Shown here: positions 22,396 through 31,495 of the stretch, piece after piece | How positions within the stretch are numbered: position 1 is the stretch's first letter | Layout of the letters: every line of letters begins with the position of its first letter | Assembly: GCF_027938815.1 (NCBI RefSeq) | Contig: NZ_CP115913.1 | Span: 1,522,001-1,586,000 of the forward strand | Length of the DNA stretch: 64,000 nt | Direction: 5' to 3' | From: Oceanirhabdus sp. W0125-5 | GTDB taxonomy: Bacteria > Bacillota > Clostridia > Clostridiales > Clostridiaceae | Notes under the pieces: generated by a model | Told to the model about the DNA's origin: nothing | Databases searched by the model: none | The model's input: the letters and a program-made list of their open reading frames with translations, nothing else | Position numbers and translations under genes: made by a program

Positions 22396-24498
22396 ATGGA
22401 CGAGATAAGATTAAGTATTGTTCCTGAAAAACAGCAATTTCAAGGACGAGATATTAATATCCAAGTAATAAATGATACTGGAGAAAGTCTTGAATATAAA
22501 TTTCTCGTTGGACATGAGAGTAAATGGGAAACAGTAAGAGAGTTCTCTGGAGACAATACATTAAAATGGAGATTTGATAAACCTGGGGATTATTTCATAA
22601 TGGTACAAGCAAAAAAGATTAATTCTAAACAATCATTTGATTATGTTACTAGAAGTCATTACGAGATTTTGTTTAAAGAAATGCCCTTCCGTATGGAAGA
22701 ATTTAATGTTGATAAGGACAAGCTTAAGGTTGGGGAAAAACTATGTATATCAGCGCGAAGTAATAGGAATGACGCAGTATATAAGTACATGATTAAGGAA
22801 GATAAGGGGTGGAGAACTTTAAAAGATATAACTAAAGAAGGTGATTTGGAATATCATTTTACTACCCCTGGAGTTAAGGAGATTTCTCTAAAATGTTTTA
22901 CCACAAAGGGAGAGGGAAAGAAGACAATTAGTTTGACGAAGAAGGTTGAAGTTGAGGAGAAAATACAACCGAAAATCAAATTGATTGAATGTTCTAAAAA
23001 TAACCTATATGTTGGTAGAAATATTAATTTTAAAGTTAAGATTAATCAGAAAGAAGAGGATAATATATTATACAAGTTTATAAAAGTTTATCCTCAGGGG
23101 GAAATAGAGATTCTTAGAGATTATTCCAGTAATAATAATATTACTCTAGTTGAAGAATTAAAAGGAGAGCATGTGTTGATATGTTATATAAAGGACATGT
23201 TTTCATTAAATGAGTATGATGATCGAGCAAAGATAGTTTATAGAGTAAAAGATGGTGAGAAGATTCTCATAAGAGAACTGACTACAGATCTTCAATCTCC
23301 ACAAGAAATTGGTACAAATATTAAAATTAGAGCAGTAACCAATACTGATTCAAGATTACTGTATAGATTTATGATTGAAAAGATTGAAGAGAAAAGGGTT
23401 CATGTTTGCAATAATATAAAATATAAGGAGATTGAGGGGAATAATAAGAAAGAAATTCTAAAGAAATTTGAGAATAGTAAAATCCTTGATAGTGATTATA
23501 TAGCATCACCTTATTTTTTCTGGAAACCAGAGAAAGAGGGGAGATACAATATAAAATGTATTATCAAGAGAAAAGCTGCTGAGACACCAGATGATATAAA
23601 AGAATTGGAGTTTAACATAAAAGAATTAGCTGTTCAGGATGAGCGAATTGAAAAAGTAATTTTTAGTGAAGATATTAATAATATTCTTATTAATAATGAA
23701 TTGAATATTAGAGTAGAGGGGACAACCCCTTGGATGAGTGAATATAGATTTATTATATTTAAAGATGATAAAGAAATTCAGAGAACGGAATATAGTAAAG
23801 ACAATGAAATAGATTTTATTCCAAGGGAAGCAGGAGAGTTTAAATTAGAAATTCATATAAAAGGAAAGAAGAGTAAAAAAGAACTAGATTCAAAAGAATT
23901 GTTCATTCTTAATGTTAAGGAATTTATACCAGGAAAGATAGAGTATGTTCTTTATGATGCTAGAGAGTATTATGTTCATGATAAGATTAAATTTGAAATT
24001 GTTGGGAATATAGCTAAGGAAATAGTTTATAAATATAATGTATATCTAAACGGTGTTCATGTGGAACAATGTGATTATTCTGAGCATAAAGCATATGATT
24101 TTAAATTATTGAACAGTGGGAGATATCGATTTGAGTTTTTCTGTAAAAATATTAAGAGTAATGAGGAGCAGGATTATATTAAAAATATAAATGTTAATGT
24201 TATTGGAAGTAGACCTATTACAGAGAGTTATATTAAATGTGACAGAGATAATATTAATATTTTTGATGAGATAACATTTCAAGGAGAATGTAATATTAAA
24301 GAAAATATAATATATGAATTTTATTTATATGAAAATGATGGATGGAGAGTTCTGCAGAAATATTCTGCAAAGGATTTCTTCACATTCATTCCAAAGAAAG
24401 CAGGCGAGTATAGAATTCTAATGCTTGTAAAACATATAAATAATAATGAATCATATGAGCATTACTGTATAAATAAATTTAACGTAAATGAGAAGTAA
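22396..24498 (+). CDS. Y_Y_Y-type (triple tyrosine motif) repeat protein
   Basis: 700 residues built from about seven beta-sandwich repeats of 90-110 residues. Each has the pattern (D/N)xxxVGxxIxIxA...YKFxI...GWxxLxxYSxxxxxxFxPxxxGxYxIxxxxKxxxSxxxYD. This resembles the Y_Y_Y domain found in extracytoplasmic sensor regions and in clostridial proteins of unknown role. No signal peptide or membrane segment is visible, so the location is unclear. ATG at 22396 is preferred, with GGGGG five bases upstream. No partner gene is apparent. Confidence 0.75.
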   Translation: MDEIRLSIVPEKQQFQGRDINIQVINDTGESLEYKFLVGHESKWETVREFSGDNTLKWRFDKPGDYFIMVQAKKINSKQSFDYVTRSHYEILFKEMPFRMEEFNVDKDKLKVGEKLCISARSNRNDAVYKYMIKEDKGWRTLKDITKEGDLEYHFTTPGVKEISLKCFTTKGEGKKTISLTKKVEVEEKIQPKIKLIECSKNNLYVGRNINFKVKINQKEEDNILYKFIKVYPQGEIEILRDYSSNNNITLVEELKGEHVLICYIKDMFSLNEYDDRAKIVYRVKDGEKILIRELTTDLQSPQEIGTNIKIRAVTNTDSRLLYRFMIEKIEEKRVHVCNNIKYKEIEGNNKKEILKKFENSKILDSDYIASPYFFWKPEKEGRYNIKCIIKRKAAETPDDIKELEFNIKELAVQDERIEKVIFSEDINNILINNELNIRVEGTTPWMSEYRFIIFKDDKEIQRTEYSKDNEIDFIPREAGEFKLEIHIKGKKSKKELDSKELFILNVKEFIPGKIEYVLYDAREYYVHDKIKFEIVGNIAKEIVYKYNVYLNGVHVEQCDYSEHKAYDFKLLNSGRYRFEFFCKNIKSNEEQDYIKNINVNVIGSRPITESYIKCDRDNINIFDEITFQGECNIKENIIYEFYLYENDGWRVLQKYSAKDFFTFIPKKAGEYRILMLVKHINNNESYEHYCINKFNVNEK

Positions 24499-24670
24499 AA
24501 AAGATAAACAAAAAAGAATAGAGAATAAAGAACATATATTGATGATATTCATCATTCTTCGGAATATTTTAAATTAATTTAGAGTTAATATATCTATATA
24601 GAGTTTATTTATGATAAAATAGAAAAAGTACATTTTAAAGAAGTTTAATGGAGTTACGAAAGAGAGGTGC

Positions 24671-24690
24671 ATCCCTTAAGTTAAGGGAGA
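24671..24690 (+). promoter_or_regulatory. Hairpin sequestering the rsuA ribosome-binding site
   Basis: ATCCCTT-AAGTT-AAGGGAGAT can fold so that the AAGGGAG ribosome-binding site is in the 3' arm. This may limit translation initiation; the stem is short. Confidence 0.45.
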
Positions 24691-24694
24691 TAAG

Positions 24695-25414
24695 ATGGAA
24701 AGATTAGATAAGATATTATCAAATTTAGGATATGGTACAAGAAAAGAAGTAAAGGTAATGGTTAAGAATGGATGGGTAGAGGTTAACGGTGTGACGGCTA
24801 AGAAAAGCGACATGAAGATTGATACAGATAATGATATAGTAGTTGTTGATGGTGAAGAAATCAACTATAGGGAATTTGTATACATCATGATGAACAAACC
24901 AGCAGGATATATTTCTGCTACTTTTGATAATTATCAGGATACTGTTGTTGATATTCTGGACCCTGAACTTCAAGCTTTTGAGCCTTTTCCTGTAGGTAGA
25001 TTAGATAAAGACACTGTAGGTCTTTTATTGTTGACTAATGATGGAAAGTTAAATCATAGATTGATTTCTCCAAAACACCATGTAGATAAGGTGTATTTTG
25101 CTGAAATTGATAAATCTGTAAATGAATCAGATATAAGAGCATTTGAAGCAGGAATTACACTTGAGGATGGATATGAGTGTATGCCAGGGAAACTTGAAAT
25201 TTTAAGTTCAGATGAACATGGTGCAGAGGTTATGGTAACTATTCAAGAAGGGAAGTTCCATCAAGTAAAGAGAATGTTCAAAACTAGAGGAAAAGAGGTT
25301 GTTTTCCTTAAAAGGGTTGAATTTGGTGGATTGAAACTTGATGAGACTTTACCAGAAGGTGACTATCGAGAATTGTCGAACGAGGAATTGAAGGTGCTAA
25401 GAGGGGAAGCGTAA
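24695..25414 (+). CDS. 16S rRNA pseudouridine synthase, RsuA family
   Basis: 239 residues. An S4 domain (MERLDKILSNLGYGTRKEVK...WVEVNGV) is followed by the catalytic domain with the aspartate motif PVGRLDKDTVGLLLLTNDG. KFHQVKRMFKTRG is the RsuA/RluB/E/F signature. It isomerises a specific uridine in rRNA; RsuA itself targets U516 of 16S rRNA. The exact target here is not provable from sequence. Confidence 0.9.
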   Translation: MERLDKILSNLGYGTRKEVKVMVKNGWVEVNGVTAKKSDMKIDTDNDIVVVDGEEINYREFVYIMMNKPAGYISATFDNYQDTVVDILDPELQAFEPFPVGRLDKDTVGLLLLTNDGKLNHRLISPKHHVDKVYFAEIDKSVNESDIRAFEAGITLEDGYECMPGKLEILSSDEHGAEVMVTIQEGKFHQVKRMFKTRGKEVVFLKRVEFGGLKLDETLPEGDYRELSNEELKVLRGEA

Positions 25415-25464
25415 TTATTAATAATTTCTTTACAAATTCTTTACAACAAAAAACGCTAAAATAC

Positions 25465-25650
25465 TTGTTTTTTAGCATCGAATTATATATAATTAAGTTG
25501 CAAGGAAACAAAGAATTAAATAGCCCCCTTTTTAATTAGTCAAACAGTCTTTCCCCAAAGACTGTGAGTATAGAGCGAACGGAAAAATCTATACTCAATC
25601 CCCCAAATTTCATACTCAAAAATAACGCAAACCCCAATGCGTTATTTTTT
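25465..25650 (+). ncRNA. Candidate C-rich regulatory small RNA
   Basis: Promoter TTGTTT-N17-TATAAT (25465-25493) predicts a transcript starting near 25500. The stretch up to the terminator at 25621-25650 has no gene with a ribosome-binding site. It folds into a perfect 8-bp stem CAGTCTTT/AAAGACTG with a CCCC loop, a perfect 10-bp stem TGAGTATAGA/TCTATACTCA, and a terminator AATAACGCA/TGCGTTATT with CCCC in its loop. Unpaired CCCCC also occurs at 25524 and 25600. Exposed C-rich segments are the hallmark of Gram-positive sRNAs that pair with ribosome-binding sites. Confidence 0.75.
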
Positions 25651-25856
25651 TTTATTCTATTATGTAGAATATCATTCACATTTAGGAAAAACTTTATAAT
25701 ACGATATTTTTTTGGTATAATCAGTGAAGTACATGGAATAAATACATTTATTAATTTTAAGATTCTAGATAGTAAATACATAAAATAAGTATTCAATTAA
25801 AAGATAAAAACATATTTAAATGGTGAGAATGGGTATAATAGTAGTGAAGGTAGAAA

Positions 25857-26108
25857 AACAAATGGATAATGTAGAATGGAGAATGTATAATGATGGATGT
25901 TTTGCGCTGCAAAACTACATTGTTATTGGTCTTTAGAACACTAGGTTTTAACTTATTTTATCTTTAGATAAAATATTGTATTTAAAATACAAGGTTTCAT
26001 CCTTGATGAAACGAGTAAACTATTGTAGTGCAAGGAACAATACAATTACAATTTCTCGGAGAGAAATGTCAATCATTATACATTCTACATTATCAATTAT
26101 ACATTTCA
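25857..26108 (-). repeat. Palindromic intergenic repeat, copy 5 (inverted)
   Basis: Same element in opposite orientation: the ATTTCTCGGAGAGAAAT hairpin is at the right end and TTTTGCGCTGCAAAA at the left. Outer arms are AATGGATAATGTAGAATGG and its near inverse. It sits about 80 bases before the RNase R start, not directly after a stop codon. Confidence 0.75.
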
Positions 26109-26188
26109 TTTCTAAAGCACAATAGTTTCTTTTTACGCATTAACATATACATAGATATGTTTAATATTTTATAAAGGATGTGACAAGT

Positions 26189-28477
26189 TTGAGCATCAAA
26201 GGTGTATTAGTAAGTTTTATGAAAGAGAATGCATATAAGCCAATGAATGCAAAGGAATTGGCAAAAATTTTTGCTATAAGAAGACATGAACTAAAAGACT
26301 TCCAAAAGACTTTGGATGTAATGGAGAAGGAAGGTCTGATAGTTAAAAATAGAACTGAGCATTATGGCGTTCCAGAAAAGATGGGATTAATTGTTGGAAT
26401 ATTCGATGCAAAACCTAAGGGGTTTGGGTTTGTTATAAGTGAAGATAGAGAGAGAGATGTTTTTATTCCAATCGCTGGAGTTAATGGAGCTATGAATGGT
26501 GATAAGGTTATTGTTAAAATAACAAAGACTCCAATTGAAGGTAAGCGAGAAGAGGGAGAAATAGAGAAAATTGTTGAAAGAAACATTAAAACTGTTATAG
26601 GAATTTATGAAGACAGTAAGAATTTTGGTTTTGTTGTTCCAGAGGATAAGAAACTACAGATGGACATATTTATTCCAAAGAGTCAAAATATGAATGCTAA
26701 GCAAGGTCAGGTAGTAGTTGCAAAGATAACTCAGTATCCTAAAAGGGGAAGAAATCCAGAAGGTAAAATTACTGAAGTTCTTGGATATAAGGGTGAGAAA
26801 GGTATTGACATACTCACAATTATAAGAAAATTTAATCTTCCTGAAGAATTCACAGAGAAGGTAGAAGAGTATGCAGCGGGTATTGAAGATAAAATACCTG
26901 AAGAAGAATTTGGTAGAAGAATAGATCTTAGAGAAAAGAAAATGGTAACAATTGATGGTGAAGATGCCAAAGACTTGGATGATGCTGTATCAATTGAAAA
27001 ATTAGATAATGGTAATTATAAATTAGGAGTGCATATCGCAGATGTAACTCATTATGTTAAAGAGAGAAATCCTCTTGATAAGGAAGCTCTTAAAAGGGGG
27101 ACTTCTGTTTACCTTGTAGATAGAGTAATTCCTATGCTGCCTAAAAAACTATCAAATGGTGTATGTAGTCTTAATCCTAAAGTTGATAGACTTGCATTAA
27201 CATGTATGATGGAGATAGATAATACTGGTAAGGTTGTTTCTAATGAAGTTTTTGAAAGTATAATAAAGACTAATGAGAGAATGACCTATAGTGATGTAAC
27301 TAAGATACTTAAGTATGGTGATGAGGAATTAATCGAAAAGTATGATTATCTTTATGAAGATTTTAAACTTATGGAAGAACTATTTAACATACTTAATAAG
27401 AAGAGAATGAGTCGTGGGGCTATAGATTTTGATTTTGAAGAAAGTAAGATAATACTAGATAAATTAGGAAAACCTGTAGACATTAAACCTTATGAGAGAG
27501 AAGTGTCTAACAGAATAATAGAAGAGTTTATGCTAGTATGTAATGAAACGGTAGCAGAGTACATGTTCTGGACTAATCTGCCATTTGTTTATAGAATACA
27601 TGAAGAGCCAAGTAGTGAGAAGTTAGAACGCTTTAAAGAGTTTGCTCACAATATTGGATTATTTATTAGACCTACACAAACATTACATCCAAGAGTATTC
27701 CAGGAGATACTTGAAAAGGTTAAGGGAAAGAAAGAAGAAACAGTTATTGGTACTCTTATGTTAAGAACAATGATGAAGGCAAGATATGCACCAGAATGTG
27801 CAGGGCACTTTGGTCTTGCAGCTAGATATTATTGTCATTTTACTTCACCAATAAGAAGATATCCTGATTTAATGATTCACAGGATAATAAAAGAATTCAT
27901 AAATACAGGAATTGATGAGAAAAGAATTAATAAACTTAAAAATATAGTTGGTGAAGCTGCACTTAGATCATCTGAAAGAGAAAAAATTGCTATGGAAGCT
28001 GAAAGAGAAGTAGATGATTTAAAGAAAGCTGAATATATGAAAGAAAGAATTGGAGAAGTTTACGAAGGAATAATTTCATCCGTAACTAATTTTGGTATGT
28101 TTATTGAACTTCCAAATACTATAGAAGGATTAGTTCATATAAGTGCATTAGAAGATGATTATTATATATTCGATGAAAGACACTTCTGCCTAATTGGAGA
28201 ACATACAAAGAATGTTTATAGATTAGGAGATGCTGTTAAGATAAGAGTTAGCAGTGTAGAAATGGATAACTACGATATATACTTTGAACTTCTTAGTGAT
28301 GAAGAAGAAAATGAGGAAATCGATGTAGTAGATGTAGACATAGATGTTATGGAAGATATGAAGTCAGTAAATGAAATCATTGAGAAAGAAACAACTGAAA
28401 GAATAGAAGCAATAGAAGAACCTATAGTGATTCTAGAGAATGAAGAACATGAAGCTATAGAAGAACCGATACATTAA
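26189..28477 (+). CDS. rnr: Ribonuclease R
   Basis: 3'-5' exoribonuclease that degrades structured RNA, partner of tmRNA-SmpB quality control encoded 2 kb away. About 762 residues: winged helix at the N-terminus, two cold-shock domains, the RNB catalytic core with DGEDAKDLDDAVSIE, and an S1 domain (VYEGIISSVTNFGMFIELPN). The last 60 residues are strongly acidic, unlike the lysine-rich tail of E. coli RNase R. Start is inferred as TTG at 26189, eleven bases after AAGG; GTG at 26180 lies too close to that site. Confidence 0.93.
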   Translation: MSIKGVLVSFMKENAYKPMNAKELAKIFAIRRHELKDFQKTLDVMEKEGLIVKNRTEHYGVPEKMGLIVGIFDAKPKGFGFVISEDRERDVFIPIAGVNGAMNGDKVIVKITKTPIEGKREEGEIEKIVERNIKTVIGIYEDSKNFGFVVPEDKKLQMDIFIPKSQNMNAKQGQVVVAKITQYPKRGRNPEGKITEVLGYKGEKGIDILTIIRKFNLPEEFTEKVEEYAAGIEDKIPEEEFGRRIDLREKKMVTIDGEDAKDLDDAVSIEKLDNGNYKLGVHIADVTHYVKERNPLDKEALKRGTSVYLVDRVIPMLPKKLSNGVCSLNPKVDRLALTCMMEIDNTGKVVSNEVFESIIKTNERMTYSDVTKILKYGDEELIEKYDYLYEDFKLMEELFNILNKKRMSRGAIDFDFEESKIILDKLGKPVDIKPYEREVSNRIIEEFMLVCNETVAEYMFWTNLPFVYRIHEEPSSEKLERFKEFAHNIGLFIRPTQTLHPRVFQEILEKVKGKKEETVIGTLMLRTMMKARYAPECAGHFGLAARYYCHFTSPIRRYPDLMIHRIIKEFINTGIDEKRINKLKNIVGEAALRSSEREKIAMEAEREVDDLKKAEYMKERIGEVYEGIISSVTNFGMFIELPNTIEGLVHISALEDDYYIFDERHFCLIGEHTKNVYRLGDAVKIRVSSVEMDNYDIYFELLSDEEENEEIDVVDVDIDVMEDMKSVNEIIEKETTERIEAIEEPIVILENEEHEAIEEPIH

Positions 28478-28482
28478 AACAA

Positions 28483-28811
28483 ATGTATAATGGATAATGT
28501 AAAATGATTGACATTTCACTCCGTGAAATTTTAATTTAATTTTTCCTTTAGTATGGATGTAGTAGGTTTCAATCTAAATAATATAAGGTAATTAAATGAA
28601 AAAGTTGGTGATTTAAAATTACCAACTTTTTTATTCTGCTTTTTAATTTGAATTAAAGCACATAATTGAATAAATGTTGTGTTTACAATACAATATTTTA
28701 TCTCAAGATAAAATGAGTTAAATCCTATAGTTCTAAAGAACAATAAAATGTAGATTCTGATGAATATCAGAATCATCCTTCATTCTCAATTCTCAATTCT
28801 CCATTCTCCAT
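28483..28811 (+). repeat. Palindromic intergenic repeat, copy 6 (with insertion)
   Basis: Begins six bases after the rnr stop. It has the typical ends and the hairpin ATTTCACTCCGTGAAAT, but about 90 extra bases in the left half, including a hairpin AAAAAGTTGGTGATT/AATTACCAACTTTTT near 28597-28632 that resembles a terminator. Confidence 0.75.
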
Positions 28812-28812
28812 T

Positions 28813-28840
28813 AAAAAAAGCACCCATGGGTGCTTTTTTT
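28813..28840. terminator. Bidirectional terminator
   Basis: GCACCC/GGGTGC stem with A7 and T7 flanks, between rnr and the convergent DUF218 gene. Confidence 0.9.
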
Positions 28841-29612
28841 AGTCGTTGTGTGTTTGTGTCCCATCACCACTAATAGGATGTTCAACTCCTTTAAATGTTG
28901 GATCAAAATTGAAAAGTGAAAATACAAAATCCTTAGCTGTTGCAAAATATTCTCTAAACTTATACTTTGGCATTCCAACATATGATTCAGGTCTGTCAGC
29001 GGCAACTCCATAAGCATCTATTCCTTTTTTTCTAGCTATATAAATAGCTCTTGGAAGATGATATTTTTGGGTTACTATTACAGCAGACTTTACTTTGAAT
29101 ATATAATCAGCTCTGTACATAGATTCATATGTGCTAAATCCTGCATGATCTAAGAAGATGTTCTCAGGAAGTACATTATATTTAGATATAAGCCTATCCA
29201 TCATAGCACTAACCTCATCATATTCTTTTCTTCCGTGATCACCAGTAAGGATATACTTCTCAGTACCATTTTTATTTGATACTACATTGGCAGTTTTAAC
29301 TCTATCAGAAAGCATAGGAGATAAAGTGCCATCAGGATAAACACCAGCCCCTAGAACAATCATTGTATCGCTCTTAGGTGCATTTTCAGGCTGAACTATA
29401 TATTTAGATGTTGACTTAATAACATAAAAATTTATAGCACCAACTGATATGGTTGAAAGTAAAGCTAGTACAATTAGTATTATAAAAAATTTCTTCATGA
29501 ACCAGCCGAACCCTCTTTTATTTTTCTTATATGGGCTGCTGGCATAACCTGGTCTATTATCGTTGAAATTTATCTTAAGTAGATATTCGTTTTCTAATGA
29601 TGACTTCTTCAT
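28839..29612 (-). CDS. YdcF/SanA-family membrane protein (DUF218)
   Basis: 257 residues. A basic cytoplasmic N-terminus, one membrane segment (FFIILIVLALLSTISVGAINF) and an extracytoplasmic DUF218 domain: MIVLGAGVYPDGTLSPML, KYILTGDHGRKEYDE and KSAVIVTQKYHLPRAIYIAR. Relatives (SanA, YdcF) are linked to envelope integrity and vancomycin sensitivity; the reaction is unknown. ATG at 29612 follows CGGAGGGG; the preceding in-frame TTG is less likely. Confidence 0.85.
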   Translation of the reverse strand: MKKSSLENEYLLKINFNDNRPGYASSPYKKNKRGFGWFMKKFFIILIVLALLSTISVGAINFYVIKSTSKYIVQPENAPKSDTMIVLGAGVYPDGTLSPMLSDRVKTANVVSNKNGTEKYILTGDHGRKEYDEVSAMMDRLISKYNVLPENIFLDHAGFSTYESMYRADYIFKVKSAVIVTQKYHLPRAIYIARKKGIDAYGVAADRPESYVGMPKYKFREYFATAKDFVFSLFNFDPTFKGVEHPISGDGTQTHND

Positions 29613-29906
29613 CAAAACCCCTCCGAATTATTAAAGATGTAATAATTAAAAATTTTAATTTAATATGATATTTTATTAAACAATAGAATAATTATATTTT
29701 AATATCTTTTTTGGTGAATTACAACAAGATTTGGTTAAAAATTGATTTTTATTTACATATTACAAGTAAAATGTGGCATTATGTCGATGGATTAATTAAT
29801 TATAAAAGTTAATAAAGATTAGAGTGGACAAGCCTTTAGTTCATAAAGAAGATGACATAATTAATAAAATAGGTTAAAATATATCATAGAATGAGGAGGT
29901 GATAAG

Positions 29907-30377
29907 ATGTCTAAGAATAAGAAACCATCAAATCAATTAGCTACTAATAGAAAAGCTCTACATGATTATTTTATAGAAGAATCATATGAAGCAGGATTAG
30001 AGTTATTTGGAACAGAAGTTAAATCTATAAGAGCAGGAAAAGTACAGCTTAAAGAAAGCTATGCACAGATAAGAAATGGTGAAGTATTTGTTATTGGGAT
30101 GCATATTAGTCCTTATGAACAGGGAAACATATTCAATAAGGATCCTATGAGAGATAAGAAGTTATTGCTTCACAAATATGAGATAAATAAATTAATGGAA
30201 TTTACTTCTCAAAAGGGGTATACTCTTGTACCTTTATCACTATATTTAGTAAGAGGAAGAGTAAAGCTTAAATTAGGTGTTGCAAAAGGTAAGCATAACT
30301 ACGATAAGAGACAATCTCTTAAAGAGAAATCAGCAAAAAGAGATATACAAAAACAAATGAAAAATGCTTGGAGATAA
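29907..30377 (+). CDS. smpB: tmRNA-binding protein SmpB
   Basis: 156 residues; binds tmRNA and brings it to stalled ribosomes for trans-translation. [20 protein letters not shown], the [19 protein letters not shown] motif and the basic C-terminal tail are typical. GAGGAGGTGATAAG precedes the ATG. A weak promoter ATGACA-N17-TAAAAT ends at 29880. The partner RNA gene ssrA lies 383 bases downstream. Confidence 0.97.
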   Translation: MSKNKKPSNQLATNRKALHDYFIEESYEAGLELFGTEVKSIRAGKVQLKESYAQIRNGEVFVIGMHISPYEQGNIFNKDPMRDKKLLLHKYEINKLMEFTSQKGYTLVPLSLYLVRGRVKLKLGVAKGKHNYDKRQSLKEKSAKRDIQKQMKNAWR

Positions 30378-30529
30378 AATTTTTTTGGAAGTCTGTACTA
30401 AGGTTCCCATAGAGTTGCTTACTATGAAGAGTTCGCATAATGTGGATTGAATTCATCATTGATTTGAAAACTTGAATCATGTACAATATGTTTATAGCAA
30501 GACAGGAACGAATGTTTCTGAAAGTCACC

Positions 30530-30557
30530 TTGACATATTTGCTATATATGATATAAT
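30530..30557 (+). promoter_or_regulatory. Promoter upstream of ssrA
   Basis: TTGACA, 16-base spacer, TATAAT: the strongest promoter between smpB and tmRNA. It would give about 200 bases of 5' precursor, including a TTAGC/GCTAA hairpin and a GTTAATA/TATTAAC hairpin; no gene or terminator is visible in 30378-30760. Confidence 0.75.
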
Positions 30558-30760
30558 TACTTTGTTTAGCAGAAAAGCTAAGATCTTTGAAAAGTTAATA
30601 TATGTTGGAAGGTATTAACCTATGTTTTGTTTGCGAGAAGAACAGTGTTTTTAGTTCAACTAATAATTAATACAAGTCCATAACTCATTGAAGCTTTGAG
30701 ATTTTGGAACATGGATTAATTAAGTTTCACTATAAAAACACTTTAATAGCAACTATACAT

Positions 30761-31117
30761 GGGGGCGTACATGGCTTTCGACGGGGATGTATTTGGTAAA
30801 GGAAGCGAGCTGAGGGAATCCTAGCCCCTCATAAATAAACCAGGAACTTAAATATAAACGCAAACGATAATTACGCTTTAGCAGCTTAGTAGCTGCTCGT
30901 CCTAGATAAGTAACCCGCGGCTTATTATAGGACGTCAACTTAGCGGGGCACCGAGCCTAGCAAAGCTTTGAGTTAGGAACGGAACTGATGAAGCTACCGG
31001 ATTTCCAATCCTGTCAGTAGGAGTGGAAATTGGGGAATCCCAAATTACTGACTGCGCTCGGAGATGCCTTTATGGGATCGTTTTCGGACAGGGGTTCGAT
31101 TCCCCTCGCCTCCACCA
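30761..31117 (+). ncRNA. ssrA: Transfer-messenger RNA (tmRNA)
   Basis: The tRNA-like ends pair GGGGGCG with CGCCTCC before the encoded CCA, and the T-arm reads GGGGTTCGATTCCCC. The tag frame at 30860-30889 encodes ANDNYALAA and a UAG stop. With SmpB it rescues stalled ribosomes and marks the product for proteolysis. Its 3' end is also the left border of a possible integrated element (see the repeat at 31115). Confidence 0.97.
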
Positions 31118-31160
31118 TATAAAACCACGACTTTATGTCGTGGTTTTTTTACGTTATGTT
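31115..31160 (+). repeat. tmRNA terminator / left direct repeat (candidate attL)
   Basis: Starts in the tmRNA CCA and includes the terminator stem CCACGAC/GTCGTGG with T7, then ACGTTATGTT. About 43 of 46 positions recur at 37134-37178. Acts as terminator of ssrA and probably one end of an inserted segment. Confidence 0.7.
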
Positions 31161-31262
31161 CATAAACTCCTCATAAAACTTTTCCTTAGCTTCTAACTTT
31201 TCTTTTGAGTATCTACCATTCCTAGGAGTAATATCTTTATACTTACACAAGTTGATGGAAAT
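31149..31262 (-). pseudogene. Possible 3' gene fragment next to ssrA
   Basis: An open frame without a start codon encodes about 37 residues ending TPRNGRYSKEKLEAKEKFYE...NIT, protein-like in composition, with an in-frame stop just upstream. Its last codons lie in the direct repeat. It could be the tail of an integrase or other element gene; I do not recognise the family with certainty. Confidence 0.35.
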
Positions 31263-31317
31263 TGGTTTTCATATACAAAGATTTGGAAAATTGATATAAT
31301 TAAAAAAGATTATACTA

Positions 31318-31475
31318 GGACAGTGGAAAAAATAATAAGCCAATTTTCTTGTCTTTTTCAGTTCTGAACTTCGTTGCAAAATCACTTACATACATCTAGT
31401 ATGCGCATGATTATGCGCCTCGCCAGAACTGAAAAATCCTAAGAAAATTTGACTCCTTATTTTTTACCATTGTCC
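31318..31475. mobile_element. MITE-like element with long inverted repeats
   Basis: 158 bases with roughly 50-base imperfect inverted ends: GGACAGTGGAAAAAATAA on the left and its near inverse TTATTTTTTACCATTGTCC on the right, both continuing to AATTTTCTT and CAGTTCTG. TA dinucleotides flank both ends, as after mariner/IS630-type insertion. The centre holds a GCGCATGATTATGCGC hairpin. No coding capacity. It ends 20 bases before the response-regulator start. Confidence 0.65.
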
Positions 31476-31495
31476 TAATATTCTGGAGGTAGAAG

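Noticed and set aside
25536-25796. Protein-coding frames across the small RNA at 25.5 kb
   Set aside because: No ribosome-binding site; they cross a terminator and three perfect hairpins, which fit an RNA gene better.
30319-30938. Minus-strand frames over smpB 3' end and tmRNA
   Set aside because: They are antisense to smpB and to a confidently identified tmRNA.
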